From: Acanthaster planci
Lineage: Eukaryota > Echinodermata > Asteroidea > Valvatida > Acanthasteridae
Length of the DNA stretch: 64,000 nt
Assembly: GCF_001949145.1 (NCBI RefSeq)
Contig: NW_019091685.1
Span: forward strand, 65,527-129,526
Direction of reading: 5' to 3'
Below, piece after piece: positions 44,201 through 56,470 of the stretch; within the stretch, counting starts at the first letter, position 1; each line of letters opens with the position of its first letter. Under the pieces are notes generated by a model that searched no databases, was not told the DNA's origin, and saw only the letters and a list, made by a program, of their open reading frames with translations. Made by a program: the position numbers and the translations under genes.

Positions 44201-47200
44201 TATACAGTCCCAGAAACTTTGAGATATAAAACAAATTTGTGCAATCTTTGTACACGTCCTGACTCTTCAGTTCTATGTCATGATTCACCCCCCCCCCCGG
44301 TAATACACTGTTCACAAATTTAGGCTCCGTCGAGTTAAACTTTCAGTTGTGTGGTTCTCAGTTAGTTCGCTTCAGAATGTATAGGAATATGATATAGGCG
44401 CGGTGAGAAATCGGAGATTTGGAAGTGAAGAAACACACTTCAGGACACTTGGGAACTCATTACACTGGTTTTAATATTGCAACTATACGAATAATTATTT
44501 GGTGTTCTTTATTCTGACCTAGAGAAAACAACTTTCTTAATTTCGATGCGAAGATTCAACTATGATCATGAAAGACTAAGTTCTTCACTGGTAAAAGACT
44601 GATGGCAATGGTAAACCGCAGTATTTTGATGTGCAGAAATATATATATATTTTTGTTTACTACCATGTTAATACGATTTAATAATATTAATACTACTATT
44701 TCGCAATTATGTTCCCTGGACCCAGCTTGTAGGGTATCTTCGGTTTCGGAGAGACAGATTCCTTAGGAGAAAGCCGAGCCAGTCTCGAGTTTTGTTAGAG
44801 GGATGGGTGAATACCTATGTCATTCCGACCGTATCCTCATCTCAGTCACAACTGCGACCGGCAATGTATCATCTGCCGGCCTCTTGCTTTGATTTCCTAC
44901 CTACGCAATAAAGGAAATTGTTTGACCACAAATTGCAATTATTCTTTTTTACACATCGATAGGTCTGTCGATAACGAGTGGCACAACCATGACGCACGTC
45001 GAGGCCTATTAATTTAAAAAAAAAGGAAATAAGCAATTTGACATGAAACGACTTGATATGGAATACAATTTTCCACAGCGAATTATATCACTGGCCCTGA
45101 CAATATCTCTTGATCATTTTTCAGTCCATTTAGCCAAAATTACCATTTCATTAACCAGAAAAGAATAGGGGGGAAAATTTCCCGGAGCCTTCTCCCGCTT
45201 CCTCTCTCTTTTGAAAATTATAATTGTCTTTCAATCATTTTGACTCTGTCAAGCCGTTCTAGCGCAAAGTTCAGTTTACTGATACAGGGCAGCCAAAAAC
45301 ACTTTATGCCCTGCTCAATGCATACCGCCTGCCACTGGTTTACATTATCTTCTTTTTTTTTAAAAACTACTTAGCCCTGCGGTCGCCAGGTAGACTGCTG
45401 TGGTATGAACAGCCCTTTTGTGTGTTTAATTAATAAAATGTTATACAGCCAGTATATCTGAGACTACCTGTAATCTTCATTCAACGGACCAATTTTGAGA
45501 CTGTGCAAACACATTTAATGTGGGAGTCACCCAGAGAAACACTAATCCTGAGAAACCTGGCATTCCAGGGAAGCCTCATTCAGGCGTGTACAAACCCGTT
45601 TTTGTTTAACCATTCTTGCCTGGATCTAATATATGAAGCAAGATACGGGACGGAGAGCAGCCCCATCCCTGTGGCGGTCATTGTTTGATCAAAATCTCAG
45701 GAATTTTTAACAGACATCCAAGGTGGATGTGTTTTTTCCCCTTTTCTTCCCCGCTACAATGCAGTCATGACGACCCAGGCAGTTCACTGACAATACACGT
45801 GCTGCTATATATTGTTTGCATATGTGCGTTTAACATTTATCGGCTATTAGCAGACAAAGCAAACTGAGTTGCTCCAGTACTCGGCACCAAAGTGAACGCC
45901 AAAGCATTGCTGTGACGTCACGTAGGTATTTGCTAGGCGAACTTGGAAAAAAAACCTCACCAAGTGTACATGTATTTTTTCTCCAATAGAACGGATTAGA
46001 GCTCTGCAAAACGGCATCTAGTTAAACAGACGCTCTTAATCACACTTGCTGATGCTGATGGAAGATAGGTGTTGAATATTGAGGCCAATATTCGTTGGTT
46101 GCAGTGTTCAAGTAGGCCTAAACTTTATTTTGTGGTCATGGTGTTGCTTGCTGTACATAACATGTCAGCTCGGTCGGTGAATAAACTTATAGAAGATTAC
46201 ATATTACATGTAGTTTCATCCCTCTAACCAGTCTAAATCGAGGGAAAAAGAAAAGCAATAGGACAAGATATTAGTTACCGGAATCCGCTGATAACTATAC
46301 GTGTACACGGATAGCGTTAGGGGAAAAACGAAATGGAACTCCGTCTATTTCCGACACTCCGCCGATTGCAACCCCATTTAAAAAGTGTTGAATGGAAAAA
46401 TGCTTACATTTGGTGTCATTGATAAGTAAGTGATTTTAAGGTACGTTTACAATTGTAAAATGTCATCATTACAGACAAACAAAAAACCGCATGAGACTCA
46501 CCAGCCAATCCACCTCCTAACATGTTGGGAAAAAGGTGGCGCGGGCGCTGCTAGCAATCTGGCCAGAGAGGGCGCGCTTCACCAAAGCAGTTTGCAACAA
46601 TGGGCCTAAGTAAGAGTATAAAATCTACCCTTCATTTCGCTAAATACTCTACCGTTGTGCCACAGCAGGCTTGTTGCTAAGGGATGGGGGCCCAGAGGGT
46701 CGCCTGCACGGCAAGCAGCCGGCCCCCTACATCAGAAAATCCTGAGTATCCAAATTATCTACAGTTCTTGTGATATCCCCCTTTGCCGTTATACTGTGGC
46801 TACCCAATATGTCTTACGACGAAGCTGGTGACGTGGGTATGCAGTAGATTCTCGTGTTTTATTTTTTTCATAAGAAGAACAGTACACAAGCAACATTTTC
46901 CCAACATCAAACATGCAAACAATTGAATGCTATTGCTGTCACCAATACCAGAAACAAGTTGTATGGCAGTGATTACATTCATCAAATTTTAACAATGAAC
47001 GGAAAATTAGTGAAACATTAGGGTAACATTTCTTATGTTTTTAACATTTACAAAATATCTATTGTAAGAAAACCCAAGTACTTTTGCAAGAAAACGTTTT
47101 TAGTAAAACTTACAGTTCTTCTGGCAAGATTGTGCGCTGCCAACTGGAATACAGATAAACACACTTTTACTTTTTTTGACAGTTATTGATTATTTTCTTT

Positions 47201-47960
47201 TTACAATGTATACTATTATTTTTTTAAAGTCACGTTTTCCACGGTGTAAACATTCTCTACAAATAGAGTGTCCACAAATTTGAATCACCTTAAGGAATCG
47301 ACGAAATATGACTCCACGCTAAATTCACATTGAGAAGATTTGCGATTTTAAATATTTTGAGGTTGAAGACAATACTTGATTTTGTGCTTTCGTCTATCCT
47401 CTGTAGATCTTTTTGAATGTTTTTCTTCACAATATTTACGTAAAAGCGGCCAATTCAAACAAAATTCTGAAACTTTTACCCTCTTGAACTCACTTTACAT
47501 TACAATTAAAAAAGTCTCCAACAATGTATTCAACGGCTCAAGGATTTGTTCACACCATTCCATTTAGACCTGACAGATATTCGTCAAGTGGTAACACAAA
47601 AACAAAGTAAACAAACTGACGTTAAAAAAAAACTTGCCTCACAAAGAACCTCTCCAAAGGTCAGCATTGGCTTTGTATGTGGTGCTTCGATGTGACTCAT
47701 CTCCAGCTTCCAATAATGCATTCTCTTAAAGCAAAACTGCCACTCAAACTGATTTGGAGTCTCCAACGTCCGGAGACAGTAAGGCAGGAGAGGGGAAGAC
47801 GGAATAAAACAGGAAATTAAGAGAGATCATCAGTTTTAGGGGCTGAGATATTATAACACCCCCTGCCTTGTTCATGTGTAAGCCAAAAAAGCGACTTTAT
47901 CTGATTTGAATCCGGCCTCGCTCGAAATGATAGTAACACCTTGTCCCCTTACGGGCTCGT
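44200..47960. other. Intergenic, downstream of the esterase gene
   Basis: AT-rich with short simple runs: a poly-C run at 44288-44297 and (AT)n at 44640-44650. No gene seen. A minus-strand AATAAAA (plus TTTTATT at 46858) is a candidate but distant polyadenylation signal for the esterase gene. Confidence 0.45.
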
Positions 47961-47966
47961 ACTCCT

Positions 47967-48433
47967 TCAAGCCGACCGATTCAACTCCCAAGTGTTGCTG
48001 CATGTTGGGTTACAATTGTAACTGGTGCAGTCTACGTCCCGGGCCTCAGCAGGCGTCTTCCTCTCAAAGTACCAGTCGGCAAAGGCCTTCCTTACTGTTC
48101 TTCCAGCCACTGCGTACGTCATCCAAGGCAAGTCAGAAACGGCCTGGCAGTGGGCGTAGCAGGAAGTGAGGAACATGCCGTCCTTGAGGTATCGATTCAC
48201 CTGGTCGGTCCGCTGTAGAAATAGCTGCCTGTGCTGCTGAAGCACCCCAAGGGCCTCGTCGCATTCTTCTGGGTGGCAATAAAGACCTAGGATGTCCCTC
48301 TGCACCCACCTGTCGTAGACGGCGTTGATGACGAATATGGGCGTGGTGACGTATGGGTAGGCATACTGTGGGAAGAAACACTCCCATTTGTTGCTAGACC
48401 CCTTAGCCAAAAGGCAGTCTTCATCAAGACCCC
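47967..48433 (-). CDS. Exon 5 of esterase: catalytic Asp and His, stop
   Basis: Acceptor TTTTCTATAG follows a (TTTG)n tract on the coding strand. Encodes WGLDEDCLLAKGSSNKWECF, then PYVTTPIFVINAVYDRWVQR with the catalytic Asp, MFLTSCYAHCQAVSDLPW with the catalytic His, and ends TCSNTWELNRSA and TGA. Confidence 0.93.
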
Positions 48434-51400
48434 CTATAGAAAACAAACAAACAAACAAACAAACAAACAAACAAAAACAAAAAAACAATAGAAAGAATTC
48501 AGGCTTATTAATGTAAACCTATATCAAATCAAGTTTGCTTACACTCAAACGAGAGTTCTCAAAAAACGTCACATTGCGCGAAACTCAGTTAGAATGTGCA
48601 CTTACCCTTTCAAGAGACATTTGCAGACCATTATTGTGCTGAAGCTATATATTAAAATTAATTGTAATTATCAATTACAGTCCCCTTAGGTATGTATTAA
48701 ACTTAGGGTGTTGTTTGTATTTTAATTGCTGATATGACGCCGTATTCAATGACTTCATGTATAAACGTCAATTAATGTTCAAAACGGGTAATTCCTTCAG
48801 TATGCTAACCAAATTGCTTCAAGGACTCTGATCTCACATTGAACATGCTGCATTTGGTACATGTCTTTCATGGCGGTCTCCCATTGCCTGTCACCACTAA
48901 TGTCCATTTCATCAACGAAGAATCCCCCGTCTGCGAGAGCCTTGAATGGGGCTTCGTCTGGAACCATGCTGCTGATGTGATCAGCATGGAGATACACGGC
49001 AAGTGCTCCAGCTAGGCAGAAGGTTAAGAAGATTGGATCAATGAGTTTGTCGTCAAAATAACCACTCATGGCTAAAGAGTACCCTACATACACAAACACA
49101 CAAGAGTGGTGCAAGTAAACTACGAACTGGAGATTTCAACTCGTCGAATACCAAACATTTTTGCCGACTACCTGTAAAGTGAGCTGCAATAAAATATACA
49201 TGTAACTGTTCACAGTGTCCACCAAGAAGTAAGAGATCTTTCATAGGCACGGCATTTTTTAGAATTTTGCGAGGAGATATGGCCGAATGAGGTCTTGTAT
49301 TACTCCGGTATACTTTTACCCATGCTGTTGATGTTCATTATGGAGCAGTAAACCAGTAGAGTTTTGAAAAGAGTCTGCTCTTTTCAAAGAAACGTTTGGA
49401 ACTCCTAATAGTTGTTAATCATTAATATATTTTCTTCATGACGATATTATCTATTTTCCACCCTGTTCTCCCCACTCACCAGATTCACCACTCAACAGAA
49501 TTCTCTCCGCTTGCTCCAACCCTGCTGACTGGAGTAAATAGTTGACAACTGCATCTAACACCCTGGCGCCTCGATAGTATATTTTCGTATTGTTGTAACT
49601 AACTGGATCACCACGGGTACCTTTGGGTAGCAATAAAATACATGTGCTTCGCTACTTAAGACATGCTAAACAGAACTGTAGAAAGCAAAACAGAGCAGAG
49701 TGTATGCTCCCTCCGTAGGAACATGTACCCCAATTAGCACATTAATTGATTATCTAAACTGAAAAGTGTGCTGGGGTTCAAACGCGTCGCCGTGCTAAAT
49801 AAAAATACCTTGCAACGTGATACAAATAAATGTAATTAAGAAAATTAATCGATAAACTCTTCATGGGGTATTTCTTGTAATTAACTTTTTTGTGTATGAA
49901 ACAGGGTTTAATTGATTAGTAGGGCCTAAGCACTTAGTCAGTTTCCCTACATAGCTTGTTTCATGGTTTGTGTTTAAAAAAGCCTCGAGTGATCCCTTTT
50001 CGCCACTTCCCAGGTTGCACCGTGTATTTTGGGGGTGATCCCTGGCCAAATGATGTTTAAAGTTTTATGGCTTCTGAGCAGTGCCCTAAACAAAGATATT
50101 GACAAATGGGAAGGGCTGCCAACGTAGGGCTGGAAAGCTCAGTTGGCAGAGCACCGGTCAGGTGTTCTTGAAGTCGTACGTCAATTTCTTAGTTCATCTT
50201 TTTAATTATTTTTGATAGGGCAAATGCCTCCTTTGCCCCCCTATGCCCATACTTGTGTTTCGTGCATTGTTTCCGAAGAAACTTAAACGTTGTGTACTTC
50301 CAAACGTAAACCTCGATTTTTTTTCTGCCATTATCACAGGGTTTTGAAATTCCTTCATTAGAGCTATCCAATTGACTTCTATTTTGGGTTAGAGTATTCT
50401 TAATATATTTTTTTAAAGGGTATTTTTTTCCTGAGATACGGTAAATGATTAAATACCAGAAAATGATGCTCCATCACAATAGTTCACGACTACCAAGTTC
50501 CAGTCGAAGAAGTCTGGATTGACTGTAAAGTTTGCAGAGAGGATGCCGCCAAATGTTTTTGTTGGTTTAAGCAAGCGCGATGACCCCAGGTCAGTAGTGC
50601 TTCGGTGAGCGCATGCCGTGTTGTTGTAGCACCAAGAACCACCAAGTAGATGGATGATCCAGGAGTAGTGGTGCTCTTGTGAGGACGCTGTTGAGTCAAA
50701 TAGATAATCAAACACTGACATTGCTATACATTATCAAAAATAACTAGGCGGGAAGTTTATCTTTAAGTGGAAAAAGACAGTAATACTTGTGACCAACGCA
50801 TTTACCAGAAATTTATAAAATGCCCCGTTGTGTACGTGGTCACGCGCAGGCGCAGTATGTAATACTGTGCAGCTAGGCGTGAACTATAGGCGGCCGTCTA
50901 GCATGTCGGCGTAGTGTGTTAGTAAGATCCTACCTCAGTCCACTGTAGAAGCAATTGGCTAACGTTAAGTCAAGCAGTTCAAGTGAATTTAGAAGGCTCT
51001 CACACATGTACCTCTACTTACAAATAGCATGTCAACACAGTCAAAATTATAAATTGCAAATCCCAATGCAAAAAAATTGACCCATGGACGTATACTGTAA
51101 ATTTAGTCACCATCTGAAAATTTTTACGCTCTAAACTTCGAAGCACGGCCCCAAATCGACTTTATTTGCAAAATTACAACTCAAAGGTTTACTTCAACGA
51201 AAACTGGCTTTGGAACTCAGTGAGTTGTTCAGCCTCAGTGTCTTGAGATGAGCATACCACATGACCCCTTTAGTGCGATTTTTGGAGGCAGTATGTACAA
51301 TTGGTGTTTGTAAATATTTATGACAAACTTTGGTAAAAATACTTCATGAGTTAGTCTTTCATTTCAGCCATTTGCTATTTACGTTTGATTAACGTACACG

Positions 51401-52584
51401 AGAATAGGACCTTATGAATTTAAAATTCTTTACAAACTATATGGGACCATGCTATTGTGAGTTAGCGACTGCATAGACGGGCAGTTTACTGATTTCTGCT
51501 AATGATTCATTTGAATGTTCAGATGTAGGGGCCTATTATGTAAAATCACCGTCTTTTCAATATATTTTGTGCAGCTGAAACAATGCCCCGGAAAATATCA
51601 AACAATAAGATCAAGTTGTTGTTAAACGGAGGAAAATTTATTAAAAATCCTTATTGATAGGCAAGACACATTAATTATGCAGTTGAAAAAATGTCAATTT
51701 CCACACACCACTATCAGATGGCTGCCATGTTGCAACACACATTAATTATCTGGGGCTGCTAACAGAGGGCGCTCTAACAGAAGAAATTGCTCAGTTTGAA
51801 ACGTCAAGACGCCCTATTTTTGATAGTTTTGAAGGAATGAGTTTCTGGGTATTACAAAAATGAAAATCAATAGAATGTCTCAAAACAGGAAATCTGCTTT
51901 CTGATTTAAAGAACAGCAAAAAAACCACAGCGGACATGTTTCAAGGGCATGGTAAGTTTACAACGTTCAGAGTTAATGTATTGTACCATTCACAGAAAAA
52001 TAAAACTCATCAAAAGTTGTCACATCTCTTGATTTGATACAATTCGGATTGACTGCAAACAATGCAAAAGCCAGTAGAGTATCTACGCTGTACTGTACTA
52101 CGTCTGGTAACATTATTTCACACACGTTAGACATTCGCAGGGGGCAATGCTAATTAACGGCTTCTCCTCGTGTTTACCTAATGAGAGCAAACGGTTACAT
52201 ATTAAAAAGGCATTTTCTTTTTGCACACTTACCATTGCGGAAATAGTAGGACGGTGGGCTTCCATCTAAGCAGTAAGCCCCCGTCTTGTCGGCCAGCGAC
52301 TGCGGCAACACCATTAGACTCGCATTCACGTTGTGGCCGACGGTCTTGACCACTGCACCCCCGCCGTCTCTGAAGTAGTTCCAGTAGAGCCAGAGGCCGA
52401 AGAAAGCTAGCCAGAGAGCCGCGAGGAAAGCCGCTATAGCCCAGCACCTGCAGGAGCTGACCCTCAGTCGTCCTCTTGAGGCTTTCTGGAGGTTCTTTTT
52501 CACGACGACCTGATCCTCATTGAGGAGGCTATGGTCCTCCAGTCCGGTACCTCGGAGGTGGAAATTGGACATCCTGGAATCCAA
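47967..52584 (-). CDS. Membrane-anchored Notum/pectin-acetylesterase-family hydrolase (5 exons, complete)
   Basis: Exons 52584-52233, 50687-50457, 49620-49480, 49011-48838, 48433-47967; 1365 nt, 454 residues plus stop; all introns phase 1. Residues 1-45 are cytoplasmic-like, then one hydrophobic helix at about 48-70 (AIAAFLAALWLAFFGLWLYW), then a luminal/extracellular catalytic domain. Landmarks: CLDGSPPSYYFRN, IIHLLGGSWCYNN (oxyanion LxGG), NWNLV-like strand with VVNYCDGASFSG, nucleophile GESAG with Ser241, Asp340 in VYDRWVQRD, His394 in SCYAHCQ, and CNPTC near the end. Known: PF03283 includes plant pectin acetylesterases and animal NOTUM, a Wnt palmitoleoyl-esterase. Inferred: an alpha/beta-hydrolase in the secretory pathway. 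Whether it acts on Wnt lipid or on acetylated sugars cannot be told from sequence. Confidence 0.92.
48438..48487. repeat. (CAAA)n microsatellite at the exon 5 acceptor
   Basis: About nine CAAA units, interrupted near the right end. On the gene's strand this is (TTTG)n directly before the acceptor AG, so it forms most of the polypyrimidine-like tract. Confidence 0.95.
48838..49011 (-). CDS. Exon 4 of esterase
   Basis: 174 nt, phase 1-1, between GCCTAG and GTGAGA. Completes the nucleophile elbow (GES/AGALAVYLHADHISSMV) and continues KALADGGFFVDEMDISGDRQ, matching the LADSGWFLD segment of NOTUM-family proteins. Confidence 0.92.
49480..49620 (-). CDS. Exon 3 of esterase: nucleophile serine
   Basis: 141 nt, phase 1-1, between CCAAAG and GTGAGT. 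Encodes GTRGDPVSYNNTKIYYRGAR then ERILLSGES. Ser241 of the GxSxG motif is the last full codon. Confidence 0.92.
50128..50190 (+). repeat. tRNA-derived SINE fragment or tRNA relic
   Basis: GGGCTGGAAAGCTCAGTTGG followed by CAGAGCACCGGTCAGGTGTT has the acceptor/D-arm and A-box form of a tRNA. The B-box GGTTCGA is not kept (AAGTCGTACGTC instead), so it is unlikely to be a working tRNA. It sits in intron 2 of the esterase gene. Confidence 0.55.
50457..50687 (-). CDS. Exon 2 of esterase: oxyanion-hole region
   Basis: 231 nt, phase 1-1, between CAACAG and GTATTT. Encodes SSQEHHYSWIIHLLGGSWCY then NNTACAHRSTTDLGSSRLL, GGILSANFTVNPDFFDWN and VVVNYCDGASFSG. Two glycosylation sequons (NNT, NFT). Corresponds to the LFLEGGWYC to PYCSSD block of NOTUM. 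Confidence 0.92.
52233..52584 (-). CDS. Exon 1 of esterase: cytoplasmic tail, membrane anchor
   Basis: ATG at 52584 (MDSRMSNFHLRGTG); a second in-frame ATG at 52572 could also serve. A charged N-terminus and a single hydrophobic helix after RCW suggest a type II signal anchor, not a cleaved signal. It ends SPPSYYFRN and donor GTAAGTGTG. Confidence 0.88.
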
Positions 52585-52699
52585 TGAGGAATCTTTGGAC
52601 TAAATAGATCAAAGATAGTAAAAGATTGCCGCATCCATAAGAACAATCTTGGAAATTCCCTTTTCACAGGTGCTATAGAAACTACTGCACCGGCATGAT

Positions 52700-54780
52700 A
52701 TTTCTGTAATATTCTGCACCTCATTGTAGAAACCAGATGGTATTTTCTTTGTGTTTGTACAGTTCAGTCCTGCAAACAGTTACTTTTTGGGTTTGTAAAC
52801 ACTCTTTTAACGAGATTCCATTTGAAGGATGACCAAGAACGTAGGACAGCAAATGAATATGAATGTAAGAAATACTAATTCCTTCATGCAACTTGTAAGT
52901 TCACTTCATTACTCAATTTCAAAAGTTATCTATTGCGAAAATTTTAATCCAGTTTTAAATAGAATAATTATCTTATTACAGAACGATAAAATTAGCAACT
53001 TCTTTGCCCAGCGCGCATAGTACGTGCATTTGAAGTTATTTTATAACTTAATATGATTTGCTCATGTTAAAAATGTGAGGATATAGACTGCGCTCTTGAG
53101 AATTTAAAACTGGCCACATATTGCCAAACAGAACACAGGATTGTCTCAGCAAATTCATTTATTTCAATTATTCTTTAATTGGAATCAATACATTTCATTC
53201 AAGAAGAATATAAAGAGAATCTAAGGTACATTTTGTTGACATTAGTACGGAGTCTTGTTCCAGCTTAACACAGCTGAGCAAAAATATAGATATCATGGTC
53301 AACATTTTCTTTATTCCTCTCATCGCTTCTCAGTTTTTCTCCTGTCTTAGTGTCCCGTGTCCTATTTGAAACTTTTCCACTAAACCTTCTTCTAGGTCAT
53401 GTTGAATTTGATGTGCCAAAATTTTGTTCCCATTGAAGAAATATGATAAAACAGCCCGCGCATGTCCACGTATGAATGGTTCTACGAACGAACCCTGTCC
53501 CACTGAATACGTTAAATTGTCTTTCTAGTTTCTTCTCACTAATGTTTCTTTTCAATCCCAAAAAAGAAAAAAATGGTGCCTTTCTGGACAAGTGCCTTAA
53601 TTTCGTCAAATGTCTAATTCAGTTATTTTCTCCCGTTGTTGACATTATGCCGATCAAGTAGATCTGTCTTTGTTGAATCTCTTTGATAATCACAGTGTTT
53701 TCACACAACCGGACTAATTCTTCACACGATACGTATATTTGCAGCAGAAATTGCCACTCGAGCGTAGGAAGTCGCCTTTGTAATACGTTTTCATACCTAG
53801 CATTACCTTTAAGCACGACTGAATGACCACTGTAAAATGAAGGAATTGATTTATTTGAGGTGTCAGCGACACTTGGGCCTGTTCTCCTTGTTTTGGCCTT
53901 TTTTTCTTTTCTTTTCTATATTCTGTTTTACTTTTCTTTTCTAGGAGGGGGCACCCCCTGGCTCGCATTGCGACGCTTTTGCAAATGGTTATAACCCAGG
54001 AGTTTATGATGACTCGATCACCCAAAGCTCAACAAAATGTATATTAATTCGAATGAATAGAAATAAAAGATTAAACAGTGGTCATATGTGATAAGATATG
54101 TGATAAAGATGGATCGTGCCACTAGGCTGTAGGTACACTTTGTTCTTATACAATCTCTATTATGTACAACTGGAACATTCTCTGTGGAAATGTGCTATTA
54201 TATTTGTAAATGATAAATTTCGTTTATCGAGAATTTTCGGGACCAATGGTGAGTATCTTCAGGAAAACAATTAGACATGGGTTGGTTTACACCTATATAC
54301 AATCTTCGTTCGTTTTTGTTATGAAAGATAATAATAGATAATATAATAATAAAAGATAATATGCTTGTATTAATAACTAATGAGAAACGGCACCAATTTT
54401 TAAAATCAGCACTGAGGAAATAATAACGTTTGTGAACCAGCTTCCTTTATGCATGGATAACGAGCACACTGCTGTAGCCCTTAGACACACCTTACATGCA
54501 GTATGGAAGCAAACTCATTTTAAATCAGTCAGCTATCCATTCAAATCTACCATTGAATGATACGTACCTTTTGTCACAGCAGGAGACAACACATCAATTG
54601 AAGCACTATCCTTCGACATTAAATATTAGAATCACGGAGTTTCCAAGGATGCAACATGAAACACTTTCCAAAAATATGTGAGTGGAATAAAATCAAAGAC
54701 ACGACCGGAGTACGGCTTACAAAGATGGACCGGTAGTAAGTATATGCCTGGAGCGTCCAGGAAAAATTATGGCTATAAAA
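52700..54780. other. Region upstream of the esterase gene
   Basis: AT-rich; no convincing exon on either strand. The promoter of the esterase gene should lie just right of 52.6 kb but no TATA box stands out. Confidence 0.45.
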
Positions 54781-54790
54781 TCACTTGCGA

Positions 54791-54998
54791 CACGAATTCA
54801 ATTCAGCGCCGTGCAGCCTCACACTAGTCGAGAGAAGTACCGTCCTGCCTTGCAGAAAACACCACCAGCATCGTGTACAATTCGCTAATGTCAACACGAA
54901 TTCAATTCAGCGCCGTGCAGCCTCACACTAGTCGAGAGAAGTACCGTACTGCCTAACAGAAAACACCACCAGCATCGTGTACAATTCGCTAATGCCAA
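54791..54998. repeat. 104-bp tandem duplication
   Basis: CACGAATTCAATTCAGCGCC at 54791 recurs at 54895. The two copies differ at few bases (CGTCCTGCCTTGCAG against CGTACTGCCTAACAG). Both hold AGCATCGTGTACAATTCGCT. Young duplication. Confidence 0.95.
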
Positions 54999-54999
54999 C

Positions 55000-56470
55000 A
55001 ACGCACAATTGTGTTAAGTCATTCAATGGTTTTTAATCATGATGGTACCATCTGGGATAGACTTGCTTTAGCCTCACACTATAAAGGAGCAAATTTTACG
55101 CGACCGTGCAGAACAACAAAAGGTTATTTGGATATTTGCGCACTATAGCCCGGCAGATTCTACACCAACGTTGCACAGGTGCTGTATACATGACAGAAAC
55201 TATATTTTCGGTGACCAGAATACTTTGGACATAAATAAACGCAGTGAATACACCCAATTTAGTGATTTATTTCCGTGATGTGGACCGGTAATTCTGAATT
55301 CATGCAAGATATTCTTCAAAATTAAGAAACGGAAGCCGCTTTGTACAGAGCGAGATAGGCTATTTTTTATTCTCTGTTAACGTGACGTGGTTACAAAGAG
55401 TGACTTGTTTGTCAATAATTGTTTGCAAAATAATTACTGGTATCCTCATTGTGATGGGGCATTTATAACTTTGCATTTCTGTTAAATATTTTTGCAGTTC
55501 ATAAAAAAATTGTTTTTGTTTCATTTCTTAAAGTTTTCGACCTTGACATTTTTTAGATTTTCTCCCAGCTTGGAATTCCTAAACTGATGAAATTAGACAC
55601 ACGCGATTATACCTGCTGAAACGATATTGTCCACGGGGAAAAGAATTATAATAATTTATACCTGTTTGTACGGTCGAATTTATTTAGCACAGATATGATT
55701 CATTAGTGGTACAGACAATAAAAACGCTGGCGTAATAAATTATAATCACACAGGCAACATCTGTTGCCACCTCGTCGCCGTATCGCTACGAAAAGGACGA
55801 GCACCTGTTGCTGGATATAATAATGAGAGCTCTTCTACTCGGTAGGGGGGTGATATCCCAGAGGGACGATTTATTTACATTAGATTAATTGAATCAGCTC
55901 TAGTCACGTGTTCTTTAACATCCATGCCAGGGAATTAATACTGTCTGGGTGTTTCACTTTATCGAGACAGAAAAGGTTGTGGGAATGGAACGGATATGGT
56001 CCTGCGTTATACAGATGGCATTCTGCCAGCCCGCTTAAGATGAATGTATGACTGTGTGCTGTCCCAATGATTCGGTGAATACAAATGGAATGCTCTCGGT
56101 ATTTGGAGCTCTATTTTGTTTGGAATCGTAAGTTTCATGAGATGTAATGTAAAACAGCTTGATTACTAATACGCTTTGCTATTATTCATGGCGATAGATT
56201 TTGACATAAATTTGATAAGGTTTGATAACTGCACAACTTCTCAGTTAAGATGTCAAATTTGCCACTTATGCTTGTCAGAATAGTCTGAATTTGTTGCAAT
56301 TTAAAAAAAAAAATTGGAAATTCGTCTGCAGTTGCGTACATGAGTTTTGGGTTGAGGGGAAAATCTACATTCAGTTTCAAAGCACTTTTCCACACCCCAA
56401 TATGACGATATCCTTTAAGTATTGCCAGAAATTTGTCTCTACTGCCCACCTCATACACTGTGCCGTCTAT
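55000..56470. other. Intergenic, nothing supported
   Basis: AT-rich with short frames only. No domains or splice pairs seen. Confidence 0.5.

Noticed and set aside
46610-46690. Minus-strand tRNA-like A-box (TGGCACAACGGTAGAGTA)
   Set aside because: No B-box and no cloverleaf could be drawn; similarity is too short.
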